Shown here: piece by piece, positions 1 to 7,317 of the stretch
Position numbering within the stretch: position 1 is the stretch's first letter
How the letters are laid out: each line of letters begins with the position of its first letter
Assembly (NCBI GenBank): GCA_964353455.1
Contig: CAYGWP010000101.1
Span: forward strand, 1-13,192
From: CAYGWP01 sp964353455
GTDB taxonomy: Bacteria > Planctomycetota > Phycisphaerae > FEN-1346
Length of the DNA stretch: 13,192 bases
Direction: 5' to 3'
Notes under the pieces: generated by a model
What the model saw: the letters and a program-made list of their open reading frames with translations, nothing else
What the model was told of the DNA's origin: nothing
Databases searched by the model: none
Position numbers and translations under genes: made by a program

Positions 1-25
1 CTGAGGACCACTACGTCGGCAAAGT

Positions 26-34
26 TGCTATAAT
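26..34 (+). promoter_or_regulatory. Extended -10 sigma-70-type promoter
   Basis: The sequence TGCTATAAT contains a perfect TATAAT hexamer at 29-34 preceded by the TG-N extended -10 element at 26-28. No good -35 hexamer is found at the usual distance (about positions 5-11), which is typical of extended -10 promoters. Transcription would start near position 41, giving a leader of roughly 27 bases that carries a consensus Shine-Dalgarno before the ATG at 68. A TATAAT is notable in such GC-rich DNA. The assignment rests on motif and position only. Confidence 0.6.
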
Positions 35-53
35 CATCTCGACACGGGCCGGG

Positions 54-61
54 TAAGGAGG
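54..61 (+). promoter_or_regulatory. Shine-Dalgarno site of the propeller gene
   Basis: TAAGGAGG is a near-complete complement of the 16S rRNA 3' end. It sits six bases before the ATG at 68. It fixes that ATG as the start in preference to the in-frame ATG at 83 (residue 6), for which the spacing would be 21 bases. Confidence 0.75.
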
Positions 62-67
62 CCTCTC

Positions 68-2119
68 ATGTACAACTGGCTCATGCGTCTGGCTATGGCA
101 GGGGCGATGTTGATTGCGGCGTGGCCGGCCGGGGCAGGGCCGGTTGCGGCCCGCGTTGAGAAACCGGAGGGCGAGTACGCCCGCTGGGTCCTCACGCTGC
201 CAGCGGCGTTTGCCACGAAGGACGGCAAGCATCAGCCGAGCGACGTCGTGCTGTACGTGTGGACGCGCGGCGGTCAGGCCCGCCAGGCGATGGCGGTCAG
301 CCCGGGCGATGCATTCCGCGACTTCCGCGACGCCGACGTGTCGGGCCTGAAGGAATCCGCCGGCAGGCTCGCGGGCGTAATCCGCTTTGCCGCGCACGCG
401 CAGACCGTGACCGATTCCAACTGGCCCGATGTGCACTGGCAGATAGACCTCGACGTTTCCGCATCCGGCCGGAAGGCAGAAGGCGCGTTCTCGGGCGCCT
501 GCGAAGCGGCTGCCGCGCCCAGGGACAAGGAGAAGCCCCTCGCCGAGTTGATGACGATGTGGCGTGCGGCACGGGAGGCGGCGGCCGCGGCGGTCCGCGG
601 CAAGGCCGCGGGCACCCGTCTTGCCGGCGATGACTACGCCGCAGCGGAGCGGGTCGCGCCGGGCGGAGACTGGCCGCGCTGGCTCGGCCCGGACGGCACG
701 ATGTCGGCCGCATCTTCCGGCGCAGCGCTCCTCACGGACCTCAGGCGGGCACGCCTGGTGTGGCGCTCGGAACAGATCCTCGGGCCGGGCAAGGGGCAGG
801 TCACCCGGTACGGGGACTTCGGCACGTGGTACCGCCGGCCGTCGTACGGGGGTTCCAGCCCGATCGTCGCCGGCGGACGGGTGTACCTGTATTACTACGT
901 TCCGTCGGGCGAGGCGTACGTCAGGGAGGAGGAGACGAAGCGCGCGCCTCGGGGCTACTTCATGAGAGACATGTGGCTGCTGGGGGCTGACGACGTAGTT
1001 ATATGCATGGATGCCTCCACTGGCCAGACGCTGTGGCGGACGACGTACCCGGCGGGCGGCCGGACGTTTCTCACCGGCAAGAGCAACCTCATCAACAGCA
1101 CCGTGGCCCTTGAACGCGGCGTGGTGGTGGCCGTGGGCGGGCTGGGGCGCGTGTACGCCCTGGATGCCGCAACCGGCGGGGAGAAGTGGCAGGCGACGAT
1201 CGGGCGGGAACACGACGCCGCCGCTGCGGAACTCGCCTCGGGCCGGCCAGCCGGCGGCCGCGCGTTCGGCCACGCCGTCACCATCGCCGACGGCGTTGCG
1301 GCGGTGGATGACGAGCGCGGCGGACTACTGGGCCTCGACCTTGAGACCGGCGCGCGGCGGTGGCTCGTCGAGAAGGCACTCGGCCGCTTCGTCACGCCCC
1401 AGGTCTGGCGCCACGGCGGCAAGGGCCACTTCATCACGCTCTCGGAAGGCACGGTCCGCTGCGTCGAGGCGGCCTCCGGCAACGTCCTCTGGACCCTCGC
1501 CAACCTGGGGACACGCAAGTGGGGCGACTGCTCGCCATACCTCCAGGACGACTACCTCCTCGTGAACCTCACCCCGGAGGAACAGGCGGCCACGGACGGC
1601 AAGACCCCGCTGCACCAGGCGGGGTGCTTCAGACTATCGCCCCAGGGCGCCGCGAAGGTGTGGGACCTGCCCGCGCAGGAGTACCCGTATCCGGTGCATC
1701 CCTCGGGGCACGGCGGGTTCGTGCGGATCGACGAAAGGCACGTTGCGTTCGTCCTGGGCAAGCGCCCGTCGGCACAGGAGGGCGGGCCTATCCTGGCGGT
1801 GGTCGAACTGGCGACCGGCAAGGTGGCGGGCGCGGTCAAGAACTCGCCGCCGGTTGTCACGTGGAACGCCCCCACCATCCACCGGGCCGACGGCATCATG
1901 CTGGCCGTGCGCGACAACTGGCACGACCAGATGGACTGGTACGTCTTCACGGTGCGCGGGCCGACGGAGATCGCCCTGGCCACCGCGTCGGGCACGCAGC
2001 GGTTCCCGCACCAGCCGACGACGAGTTACGAGGTGCCGCTGGTCTCGCCGATTGTCGATGGCCGCATCTTCGTGCGCGGAGGCGAGGGCATCTACTGCTA
2101 CGACCTGAGGAAGAATTAG
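68..2119 (+). CDS. Exported PQQ-like beta-propeller protein
   Basis: A 683-residue secreted protein. Residues 1 to about 23-28 form a Sec signal peptide (Arg7, hydrophobic core AMAGAMLIAAW, Ala-rich cleavage region). Residues about 29-150 form an unassigned, probably beta-rich domain. Residues 155-185 are Ala/Lys/Glu-rich and probably helical. GDWPRWLGPDG at about 199-209 resembles the entry motif of PQQ-like propellers common in planctomycetes. Propeller blades follow, each with the degenerate signature 'D-x-x-T/S-G-x-x-x-W': CMDASTGQTLW, ALDAATGGEKW, GLDLETGARRW and CVEAASGNVLW, and the chain ends in GIYCYDL. The family shares its fold with BamB and quinoprotein dehydrogenases, but I see no cysteine pair or heme motif that would make it an enzyme, so a binding or scaffold role is more likely than catalysis. 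It has its own promoter and probably its own terminator. Fold is confident; role in the cluster is not known. Confidence 0.85.
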   Translation: MYNWLMRLAMAGAMLIAAWPAGAGPVAARVEKPEGEYARWVLTLPAAFATKDGKHQPSDVVLYVWTRGGQARQAMAVSPGDAFRDFRDADVSGLKESAGRLAGVIRFAAHAQTVTDSNWPDVHWQIDLDVSASGRKAEGAFSGACEAAAAPRDKEKPLAELMTMWRAAREAAAAAVRGKAAGTRLAGDDYAAAERVAPGGDWPRWLGPDGTMSAASSGAALLTDLRRARLVWRSEQILGPGKGQVTRYGDFGTWYRRPSYGGSSPIVAGGRVYLYYYVPSGEAYVREEETKRAPRGYFMRDMWLLGADDVVICMDASTGQTLWRTTYPAGGRTFLTGKSNLINSTVALERGVVVAVGGLGRVYALDAATGGEKWQATIGREHDAAAAELASGRPAGGRAFGHAVTIADGVAAVDDERGGLLGLDLETGARRWLVEKALGRFVTPQVWRHGGKGHFITLSEGTVRCVEAASGNVLWTLANLGTRKWGDCSPYLQDDYLLVNLTPEEQAATDGKTPLHQAGCFRLSPQGAAKVWDLPAQEYPYPVHPSGHGGFVRIDERHVAFVLGKRPSAQEGGPILAVVELATGKVAGAVKNSPPVVTWNAPTIHRADGIMLAVRDNWHDQMDWYVFTVRGPTEIALATASGTQRFPHQPTTSYEVPLVSPIVDGRIFVRGGEGIYCYDLRKN

Positions 2120-2125
2120 ATTCCG

Positions 2126-2160
2126 CGCTCAATGATGATCTTCATCAGAGCGACTCTTTC
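2126..2160 (+). terminator. Candidate intrinsic terminator after the propeller gene
   Basis: An inverted repeat begins seven bases after the TAG stop. CGCTC (2126-2130), a two-base AA bulge and TGATGA (2133-2138) pair with TCATCA (2142-2147) and GAGCG (2148-2152) across a three-base TCT loop. The stem is followed by a short pyrimidine tail, ACTCTTTC. The T run is weak, so termination may be partial. Its position directly behind a stop codon supports the call. Confidence 0.45.
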
Positions 2161-2164
2161 GGCG

Positions 2165-2205
2165 GCCCGCGCAGGACGAGGATGAACACTGAAGGCCGCA
2201 GGGCG
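2165..2205. repeat. Possible remnant of a dispersed intergenic repeat
   Basis: The stretch contains AGGACGAGGATGAACACTGA. It resembles, from memory, the short '...GGATGAACACAGA...' type dispersed intergenic repeats seen in some planctomycete and acidobacterial genomes. These read on the opposite strand as spurious peptides such as SVFI-x-V; here the opposite strand gives PSVFILVLRG. Only one copy lies in the window, so the repeat nature cannot be shown here. Confidence 0.2.
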
Positions 2206-2212
2206 AATCGGC

Positions 2213-2242
2213 TGGACAAGTGCTCGCCGGTTGTGTTAGTAA
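2213..2242 (+). promoter_or_regulatory. Weak promoter-like patch upstream of the lyase-like gene
   Basis: TGGACA (2213-2218) matches the -35 consensus at five of six bases. It is followed, after 18 bases, by the poor -10 candidate TAGTAA (2237-2242), inside the only AT-leaning stretch of this gap (TTAGTAAGTAT). A separate promoter is expected if the hairpin at 2126-2152 terminates transcription. The -10 matches only three of six positions, so this is a tentative call. Confidence 0.2.
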
Positions 2243-2321
2243 GTATGTGGCGGCGTCCTCCCGGCGGATGGGTTCCGCGTCGCGGGCTGGGGCGGCGGCG
2301 CGCGGCCGGCGCTGCGCCGTC

Positions 2322-2327
2322 AGGTGA
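2322..2327 (+). promoter_or_regulatory. Ribosome binding site of the lyase-like gene
   Basis: AGGTGA lies nine bases before the ATG at 2337. From the second in-frame ATG at 2349 (directly before the twin-arginine motif) the distance would be 21 bases, so this site favours 2337 as the start. A small GC-rich hairpin (CGGCG/CGCCG, 2307-2319) lies immediately upstream. Confidence 0.5.
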
Positions 2328-2336
2328 CAGGCATAT

Positions 2337-3953
2337 ATGCATCTCGGCATGACACGCAGGCAGTTCCTCCGCGGGGCCGCGGCGATGGGCGGCACGGTCG
2401 CGGCGCTCGGCGCCGGCGGCAGGGCGGCGGCAGGCGAGCCGGACCGCAAGGCCGAGACGCCCGCCGCCGCGGTCCGCCAGCACGTCCTCTTTGACGGCGA
2501 GTCCGGGGCGACGCGGAACTGCTGGAACCGCGGCATCGGCGTCAAGTGGCGCAATCCCTGCGGCGACTGGCGGGATGCCGATGACAAGGCCCAGGGGCCG
2601 GCCGCATTCGCCGCCGCCTCCGTGCCGCAGGGGAGCGGCCCGCGGCCCGTCGCCTTCGACGTGACGGGCCTCGTGAGGCGGTGGCTGAACAGCGGCAACA
2701 CGGGCCTGCTGCTGCGGGCCAGGGGCGGGTCCTCTGAGTTCGCCTCGCGCGAGAACCCGGATGCGGCCCTCCGCCCCGCCCTGACCGTCACGACCGGCGG
2801 CGCGAAGAAGACCTGTCCGTGCACCGCCGATGCGACGCTAAATACATCGACATATAAGTCATTAGGTCTGGGGCCCGCGTTGGCGGCGGGCGCCGCCGTC
2901 ATGCAGTTCGACCTGTCGGGCGTCGCCGGAGAGGTCCAGGGCGCCACCTTGACGCTCCACGCCACGAAGTCCGCCGGACCCGCCGCGGTCGAGGTAATGC
3001 GGCTCGACGCGCCGACGGTGCACACCGGCGGCGGCACGCCGCAACCCGGACTGGCCACGGACTACCCCTACGACCGGGGCATCGCCGCGCACCGAGACGT
3101 TGTCTTCGCCACCGACTTTTCCGGGACCGACTGGCGGCAGCGGCACTTCACGGAGGGCGACATCTCCGATCCGACCTTCGGCGAGGAACCTGCGCTGCGG
3201 TCCACGTACATCCGCGGCCAGTTCACCAAGGGCAACACCGGCTCGTGCGGGCTGGAGTACCGGTGGACCGCCCACAAGCAGCCGGAGCCCGAAGAGATAT
3301 ACTTCCGTTACTATGTCTTCCTTGAGAACGATTTCGGCTCCCTCGTCGATGGCAACAAGATGCCCGGCCTGGCGGGCCGATACGGCATCTGGAACGGCCG
3401 ATACTGGTCGCGCGTCGATGGCAATGGCGGGTCGCCCACGACCGGCCGGGCAAGGGAGAGCAAGGCGGGCCGCGTGCTGTCGGGCTGGTCGATGCGGGCC
3501 GTGGGACTCCAGAAACCGGCCGACGACAACCCCTACCGCGACTACACCGGCGTCATCTCCTACGCTTACCACGCCGACCAGAAAGGCCCGTACGGAGACA
3601 ACTGGCGGTGGGGGACCGCCCTGCTTGCCCGCGAGCGATGGCACTCGGTCGAGCAGTACGTCAAGATCAACACCGTGGACGGCCCCTTCGACGAACTCGG
3701 CAACGGCACTGGCCGCACCGACGGCGCGCTCCGCGCCTGGCTAGACGGCGTCCAGGTGTTCGAGAAGACCGACATCCGCTTCCGGCACCACCCGGCCATC
3801 AAGATCGACGAGGTGTGGCTGAACTGGTACCACGGCGGGACCCAGCCGGCCGCCGCCACCCATCACTACCGGATGACGAACGTCGTGGTGGCCCGATCGT
3901 ATATCGGTCCGCTGTCGCGTCAAGTGCGGGGTTCCGGCGATGCGGGCGCCTGA
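2337..3953 (+). CDS. Tat-exported polysaccharide lyase 14-like protein with DNRLRE-like modules
   Basis: A 538-residue protein. Residues 5-35 are a classic twin-arginine signal (TRRQFLRG, then an Ala/Gly-rich hydrophobic segment). Residues about 45-160 carry features of the second half of a DNRLRE-type beta-sandwich (FDVTGLVRRWLNSGNTGLLL, FASRENPD, RPALTVT). Residues about 160-225 look like a first half (TADATLNTSTYKSLG, MQFDLSG, ATLTLHA). Residues about 255-525 resemble polysaccharide lyase family 14 and related alginate/glucuronan lyases: MPGLAG, SGWSMRAVG, YAYHADQKGPYGD, RWHSVEQYVKINT and GALRAWLDGVQVF. Lys341 before MPGL and Tyr409/Tyr411 in YAYH sit where I recall the PL14 catalytic Lys and Tyr residues. 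The activity would be beta-elimination of a uronic-acid polymer outside the cytoplasm. Family-level fold is fairly confident; substrate and activity are inference. Confidence 0.8.
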   Translation: MHLGMTRRQFLRGAAAMGGTVAALGAGGRAAAGEPDRKAETPAAAVRQHVLFDGESGATRNCWNRGIGVKWRNPCGDWRDADDKAQGPAAFAAASVPQGSGPRPVAFDVTGLVRRWLNSGNTGLLLRARGGSSEFASRENPDAALRPALTVTTGGAKKTCPCTADATLNTSTYKSLGLGPALAAGAAVMQFDLSGVAGEVQGATLTLHATKSAGPAAVEVMRLDAPTVHTGGGTPQPGLATDYPYDRGIAAHRDVVFATDFSGTDWRQRHFTEGDISDPTFGEEPALRSTYIRGQFTKGNTGSCGLEYRWTAHKQPEPEEIYFRYYVFLENDFGSLVDGNKMPGLAGRYGIWNGRYWSRVDGNGGSPTTGRARESKAGRVLSGWSMRAVGLQKPADDNPYRDYTGVISYAYHADQKGPYGDNWRWGTALLARERWHSVEQYVKINTVDGPFDELGNGTGRTDGALRAWLDGVQVFEKTDIRFRHHPAIKIDEVWLNWYHGGTQPAAATHHYRMTNVVVARSYIGPLSRQVRGSGDAGA

Positions 3954-3963
3954 AGAGGGCTTC

Positions 3964-4008
3964 GCGGCCGGCGGTCCTTGCGGTCGCTCGCCGCAAGGGA
4001 CCGGCCGC
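3964..4008 (+). repeat. Long intergenic inverted repeat (hairpin)
   Basis: GCGGCCGG (3964-3971) pairs with CCGGCCGC (4001-4008). TCC (3975-3977) pairs with GGA (3998-4000), and TTGCGG (3978-3983) pairs with CCGCAA (3991-3996). A three-base bulge lies on the left arm, one unpaired G on the right, and the loop is seven bases. It fills most of the 71-base gap between the lyase-like and GH5-like genes and ends 16 bases before the next ATG. No T run follows, so it is a poor intrinsic terminator. An mRNA-stabilising, attenuating or REP-like element is equally possible. Confidence 0.6.
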
Positions 4009-4024
4009 AGGGCCTCCTCGTAAT

Positions 4025-7000
4025 ATGGATGCACACATGCGGACTTCTATTATCCTGTGGCTGCTCGTCGGATTTTGCGTCGCTCGCGCGGGGGCTCAAA
4101 CCTGGCCTGCGATGCCCGCCCAGTGGTGGGAGCGCGGCCAGGACGCCTGGTACTACAAGGATGACTGGCGAGCGCTGTACCTCGAGAACGCGGGCGATCT
4201 TAAGAAGACCATCGATGTCCCCGGGCCCGTCAAGGCCGCGTACGCTTACGTCTGGGCCTCGGGCGAATACGTCTTGAAGGTCAACGGTAAGACCGTGGGC
4301 CGCGATGCCGACGACGGCACCATCGAGGACTACGACCTGCGGCCATACCTGGTCCAGGGCGAGAACGTGATCGAGGTCCTCGGCGGCGGCGAAGTCATCT
4401 GCGAAGGCGCGGTCGTCCTGGAAGGCGGCAAGGAAATCCTCTTTGCCACGGACGAGTCGTGGTCGGCCCGCAAGGCCAGGGCGAGTCAGGTCCGCCGCCG
4501 CGGCCCGCGCGGCTATGCGGGCGACACCCACATGGCCCGCATCGTCGAGGTCACGGCCGAACAGAAGGCGAAGGCGCTCGTCAACCGCCTGAATTCCGCC
4601 CGCGTCCGCATCCTTGACCGCGAACGGTACTGTTTCTGGAAGTTGCGTGACCCGCGCGAGGTCCTCGCGCTCGACCGCCCGACGCCCGAACGCGAGGCAT
4701 GGGCGGCGCTTGAACGCGCCCTTGAGGAATCGCGCGGACCCATCGCCCAGGCGACCCGGCTTATCAAGGAAGGCCGCTACGCCGAGGTCGAGAAGGCCGC
4801 CGCAGAGGCCGTCGCCAAGACCGGCCGCGCCGAGGCCATCGTGGCGGACCTCCTGGCGCAGGCGGAGGCGGCGGCCGGCGCCAGGGCCAAAACCCTCGGC
4901 CCAGCCGCAGCCCACGCAGCGCATGTCGCTTACAACGGCTCGGCCCACAACCGGCTCGGCTGGGTGGCCTCCTGCGAGCCGCTTGACAGCGACCCTGCGT
5001 ACTGGGAGTTCGACGCGGCGCCGCCCGGCACGGCATCCATCGCCCTGGCCGGCTTGTGGAAGTTCGCCCTCGACCCCGGCGACCAGGGCGTGGCCGGCGG
5101 CCGACACAAGCCCGACTGCGACGAGTCCGGCATGACAACCATCTACGCCCCCGTCAAGTGGGGATGGGAACGCTACGGCCACGTCGGGTACAACCCCAAC
5201 GTCAAGGGCTGGAACAAACCCTACAACGGCCTGGCGTGGTACCGCAAGACCATCCGCGTCCCGGCCGAGTGGGAAGGCCGCGACCTTGTCCTGCGACTGG
5301 GCGTCCGGTGGAACAACGTTGACTGGCTCGCCGTGAATGGCGAGTGGGTAAACGACCCCGCCGGGCCGGGGTCTGGCGCCGAGACGATATCAATCCCCTC
5401 GCGGCTCATCAGGCCGGGCCGGCCGAACACGCTGGCGCTTCGCGTCCTCAATAGCGACAACATCGGAGGCATCGTCAACCCCGGCCTGCGCCTCAGTGTC
5501 GCCGGAAAGGAGCCGCAGGTCCGGCGCCACCCGTGCGGTCCGGGCGCGGCACGCGAGATCGTTTTCGACACGCCCGACGGCAAGGTCACGCAGGTCGTCT
5601 ATTCAAGCGCCCTTTCGCCCGCAAGCCTGGTGGCGACGAGCGGCAAGGCACTGCGCATCTTCGGCTGGCAGGCACGCGGACACGGCACGCCCTGCTGGTG
5701 CACCTACACGAAGAAGACGGAGGCCGGCCGCGAGGCAGACGGCCTGATGCTCTCCCAGGGCGACCTCGTGGACCGCCTGCCGGCGGCGATGGCCGAAAAC
5801 TGGCTTCTCCTGCGCGAGACCGATGGCGGCCCCCAGTGCACCCGGCCGCTGCTCGTGGTCTTCGAGAAACGGCCGACCGCGCTGCGGTGGACGGACGATG
5901 GCTTCGGCGGCAAGGCGTTTGAGATGGTCTTCGCGCGCCCGGGCGCAAGGGTGGCACTCCTTCGGCCCTTTGACGAGGAAAGCGGCGGCGGCAGGCCGGA
6001 CAGAGACGCCTCGGCGGACGCCGCCCTCGTTGACCGCTGCCGCCTGTGGGCACGCGCGCTCGTCCGGTACCCGGTGGGGTACGTCGAGGCGCTCGGCTTC
6101 GATGGCGGCTCGTGCCGCGCGAGCATGGCCTACGAGTACCTCGACCTGGCGGACGACTGGGGCACAGCGCCGCTCGCCCTGGCCCCGCTGCCGATGCTCT
6201 TCTCGTACGCGATGGAGCACCGGTGGCCGGGGTGCAAGGTCGAGGGCGAAGCAGCCGACCTCGGCTGCCGTGCCAGGAGCCGATACACCCCGGAGATGGA
6301 GTGCGGGCCGTACCGCGCGGTCGTGGCGGAAAGCGCGGTGTCGTACTCCTTCGACCGAATGGAGCCGCGCCGCCGTTTCGTGGGCGCAGGCACGCTGGGC
6401 GAGGAGAAACGTCTCGGCGAGCCGATGTACGCGAAGATGCAGGAGTGGGGCTTCAACGCCTTCCGCCCGCAGACCGCCATCCCGGCCGCCGGCGACTACG
6501 CCGAGACGGGCAGAATCGCCGAATTCCAGAAGATGCTCGACCTCTCGGCGAAGCACGGCATGGTGTGTTTCGTCAACTGGTTCACCACGCAGGGCGTGGC
6601 GAAGGAGAAGCGGCAGGACTTCATCGACCGCTGGGTAGCCATGGCCCGACACTGTAAGGACCTCCCCGAAGACGCGGTGGTGTACGACTTCATCAATGAG
6701 CCGGCGGGCTTCCGATGGGACGACTATAACGCATTCATGAAGGAGGTGACGGCGGCCGTCCGGAAGGTTGACTCGCGGCACTGGATAAGCGTCGAGTTCG
6801 GCGGCGGATGGGCACAGCCCGAGGACGCCGACATGAACGAACCCACCGGCGACCCGAAGACGATCTACCAGTTCCACCAGTACGGGCCGCACGCCGGCGA
6901 CTGCCACCGGCGGGACCTCTGGTACCCGCGATACGAGGCCCCGGAAGAGCGGTTCCGTTCGCCCCAGGAGTGGGAAGAGCGGATGCTGCCGTGCATCAGG

Positions 7001-7255
7001 TTCATGATCCGCAACCGGGCCGAGTTGATGCACGGCGAGTTCGGCATTTCGTTCCTGGGTCCTGACGAGGCCCCCCGCCAGTGGCTCCAGGCCGTTCTGG
7101 CCCTGCACGAGAAGTACCGCATGCACTGGACGTGGTGGAACTACTCCGGCGGGGAAATCCACCGGACGGGCCTTGCGGCCGGCGACCGCGTGAATCCACT
7201 GGTTGAGACGCTCCGGCAGTACGCCCGCCGCGCGGCAGGCTACAAGCAATCGTGA
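4025..7255 (+). CDS. Secreted GH2-type sugar-binding / GH5-like glycoside hydrolase
   Basis: 1076 residues from the ATG at 4025; a second in-frame ATG at 4037 is equally possible, since neither has a strong ribosome site. The frame is open further upstream, but the signal peptide (IILWLLVGFCVA, cleavage near ARAGA/QTW) sets the start here. About 41-155: galactose-binding-like sandwich (YVLKVNGKTVG, YDLRPYLVQGENVIEV). About 188-292: charged, Ala-rich and probably helical. About 339-496: GH2-type sugar-binding domain (LAGLWKFALDPGD, LAWYRKTIRVPAEWEGRDL, WLAVNGEWV). About 500-780: unassigned. About 785-1076: GH5-like clan GH-A barrel, with FINEPAG giving the proposed acid/base Glu892, FHQYGP, and LMHGEFG giving the proposed nucleophile Glu1005. 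It should hydrolyse beta-glycosidic bonds with retention; the sugar is unknown. At 1076 residues it is far longer than a lone GH5 domain. Confidence 0.85.
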   Translation: MDAHMRTSIILWLLVGFCVARAGAQTWPAMPAQWWERGQDAWYYKDDWRALYLENAGDLKKTIDVPGPVKAAYAYVWASGEYVLKVNGKTVGRDADDGTIEDYDLRPYLVQGENVIEVLGGGEVICEGAVVLEGGKEILFATDESWSARKARASQVRRRGPRGYAGDTHMARIVEVTAEQKAKALVNRLNSARVRILDRERYCFWKLRDPREVLALDRPTPEREAWAALERALEESRGPIAQATRLIKEGRYAEVEKAAAEAVAKTGRAEAIVADLLAQAEAAAGARAKTLGPAAAHAAHVAYNGSAHNRLGWVASCEPLDSDPAYWEFDAAPPGTASIALAGLWKFALDPGDQGVAGGRHKPDCDESGMTTIYAPVKWGWERYGHVGYNPNVKGWNKPYNGLAWYRKTIRVPAEWEGRDLVLRLGVRWNNVDWLAVNGEWVNDPAGPGSGAETISIPSRLIRPGRPNTLALRVLNSDNIGGIVNPGLRLSVAGKEPQVRRHPCGPGAAREIVFDTPDGKVTQVVYSSALSPASLVATSGKALRIFGWQARGHGTPCWCTYTKKTEAGREADGLMLSQGDLVDRLPAAMAENWLLLRETDGGPQCTRPLLVVFEKRPTALRWTDDGFGGKAFEMVFARPGARVALLRPFDEESGGGRPDRDASADAALVDRCRLWARALVRYPVGYVEALGFDGGSCRASMAYEYLDLADDWGTAPLALAPLPMLFSYAMEHRWPGCKVEGEAADLGCRARSRYTPEMECGPYRAVVAESAVSYSFDRMEPRRRFVGAGTLGEEKRLGEPMYAKMQEWGFNAFRPQTAIPAAGDYAETGRIAEFQKMLDLSAKHGMVCFVNWFTTQGVAKEKRQDFIDRWVAMARHCKDLPEDAVVYDFINEPAGFRWDDYNAFMKEVTAAVRKVDSRHWISVEFGGGWAQPEDADMNEPTGDPKTIYQFHQYGPHAGDCHRRDLWYPRYEAPEERFRSPQEWEERMLPCIRFMIRNRAELMHGEFGISFLGPDEAPRQWLQAVLALHEKYRMHWTWWNYSGGEIHRTGLAAGDRVNPLVETLRQYARRAAGYKQS

Positions 7256-7302
7256 ACTGCTCTAGCCGAACTCTTTCCCGGAGGGCGGCGGCCTTCGTTT
7301 CC

Positions 7303-7314
7303 AGGAGGAGGTGA
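7303..7314 (+). promoter_or_regulatory. Strong Shine-Dalgarno before the GH42-like gene
   Basis: AGGAGGAGGTGA offers two registers. AGGAGG at 7303-7308 is spaced nine bases from the ATG at 7318, and AGGAGGTGA at 7306-7314 is spaced three. The first has the usual spacing. The site lies in a 62-base gap after the GH5-like gene that shows no terminator hairpin, so the two genes are probably co-transcribed. Confidence 0.7.
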
Positions 7315-7317
7315 CGC

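Noticed and set aside
2307..2319. CGGCG-CTG-CGCCG hairpin just before the ribosome site of the lyase-like gene
   Set aside because: A five-base-pair stem in very GC-rich DNA is expected by chance; no further conserved riboswitch or operator features are visible.
1360..2352. 330-codon + strand open frame overlapping the propeller gene and the following gap
   Set aside because: It is the out-of-frame reading of the propeller gene, Arg/Pro/Gly-rich and without motifs, and has no ribosome site.
3608..4024. In-frame upstream extension of the GH5-like gene (open back to 3608)
   Set aside because: It would overlap the lyase-like gene in another frame, and the extension is Arg/Pro-rich. A signal peptide starting at 4025 or 4037 fits a secreted glycosidase.
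5603..7249. 548-codon minus-strand open frame opposite the GH5-like gene, with similar long minus-strand frames at 11-1273, 3920-5182, 8302-9840 and 10003-11331
   Set aside because: Shadow frames of GC-rich coding DNA. Compositions are rich in Arg, Ala, Gly and Pro with no recognisable domains, while the + strand frames carry clear family motifs.
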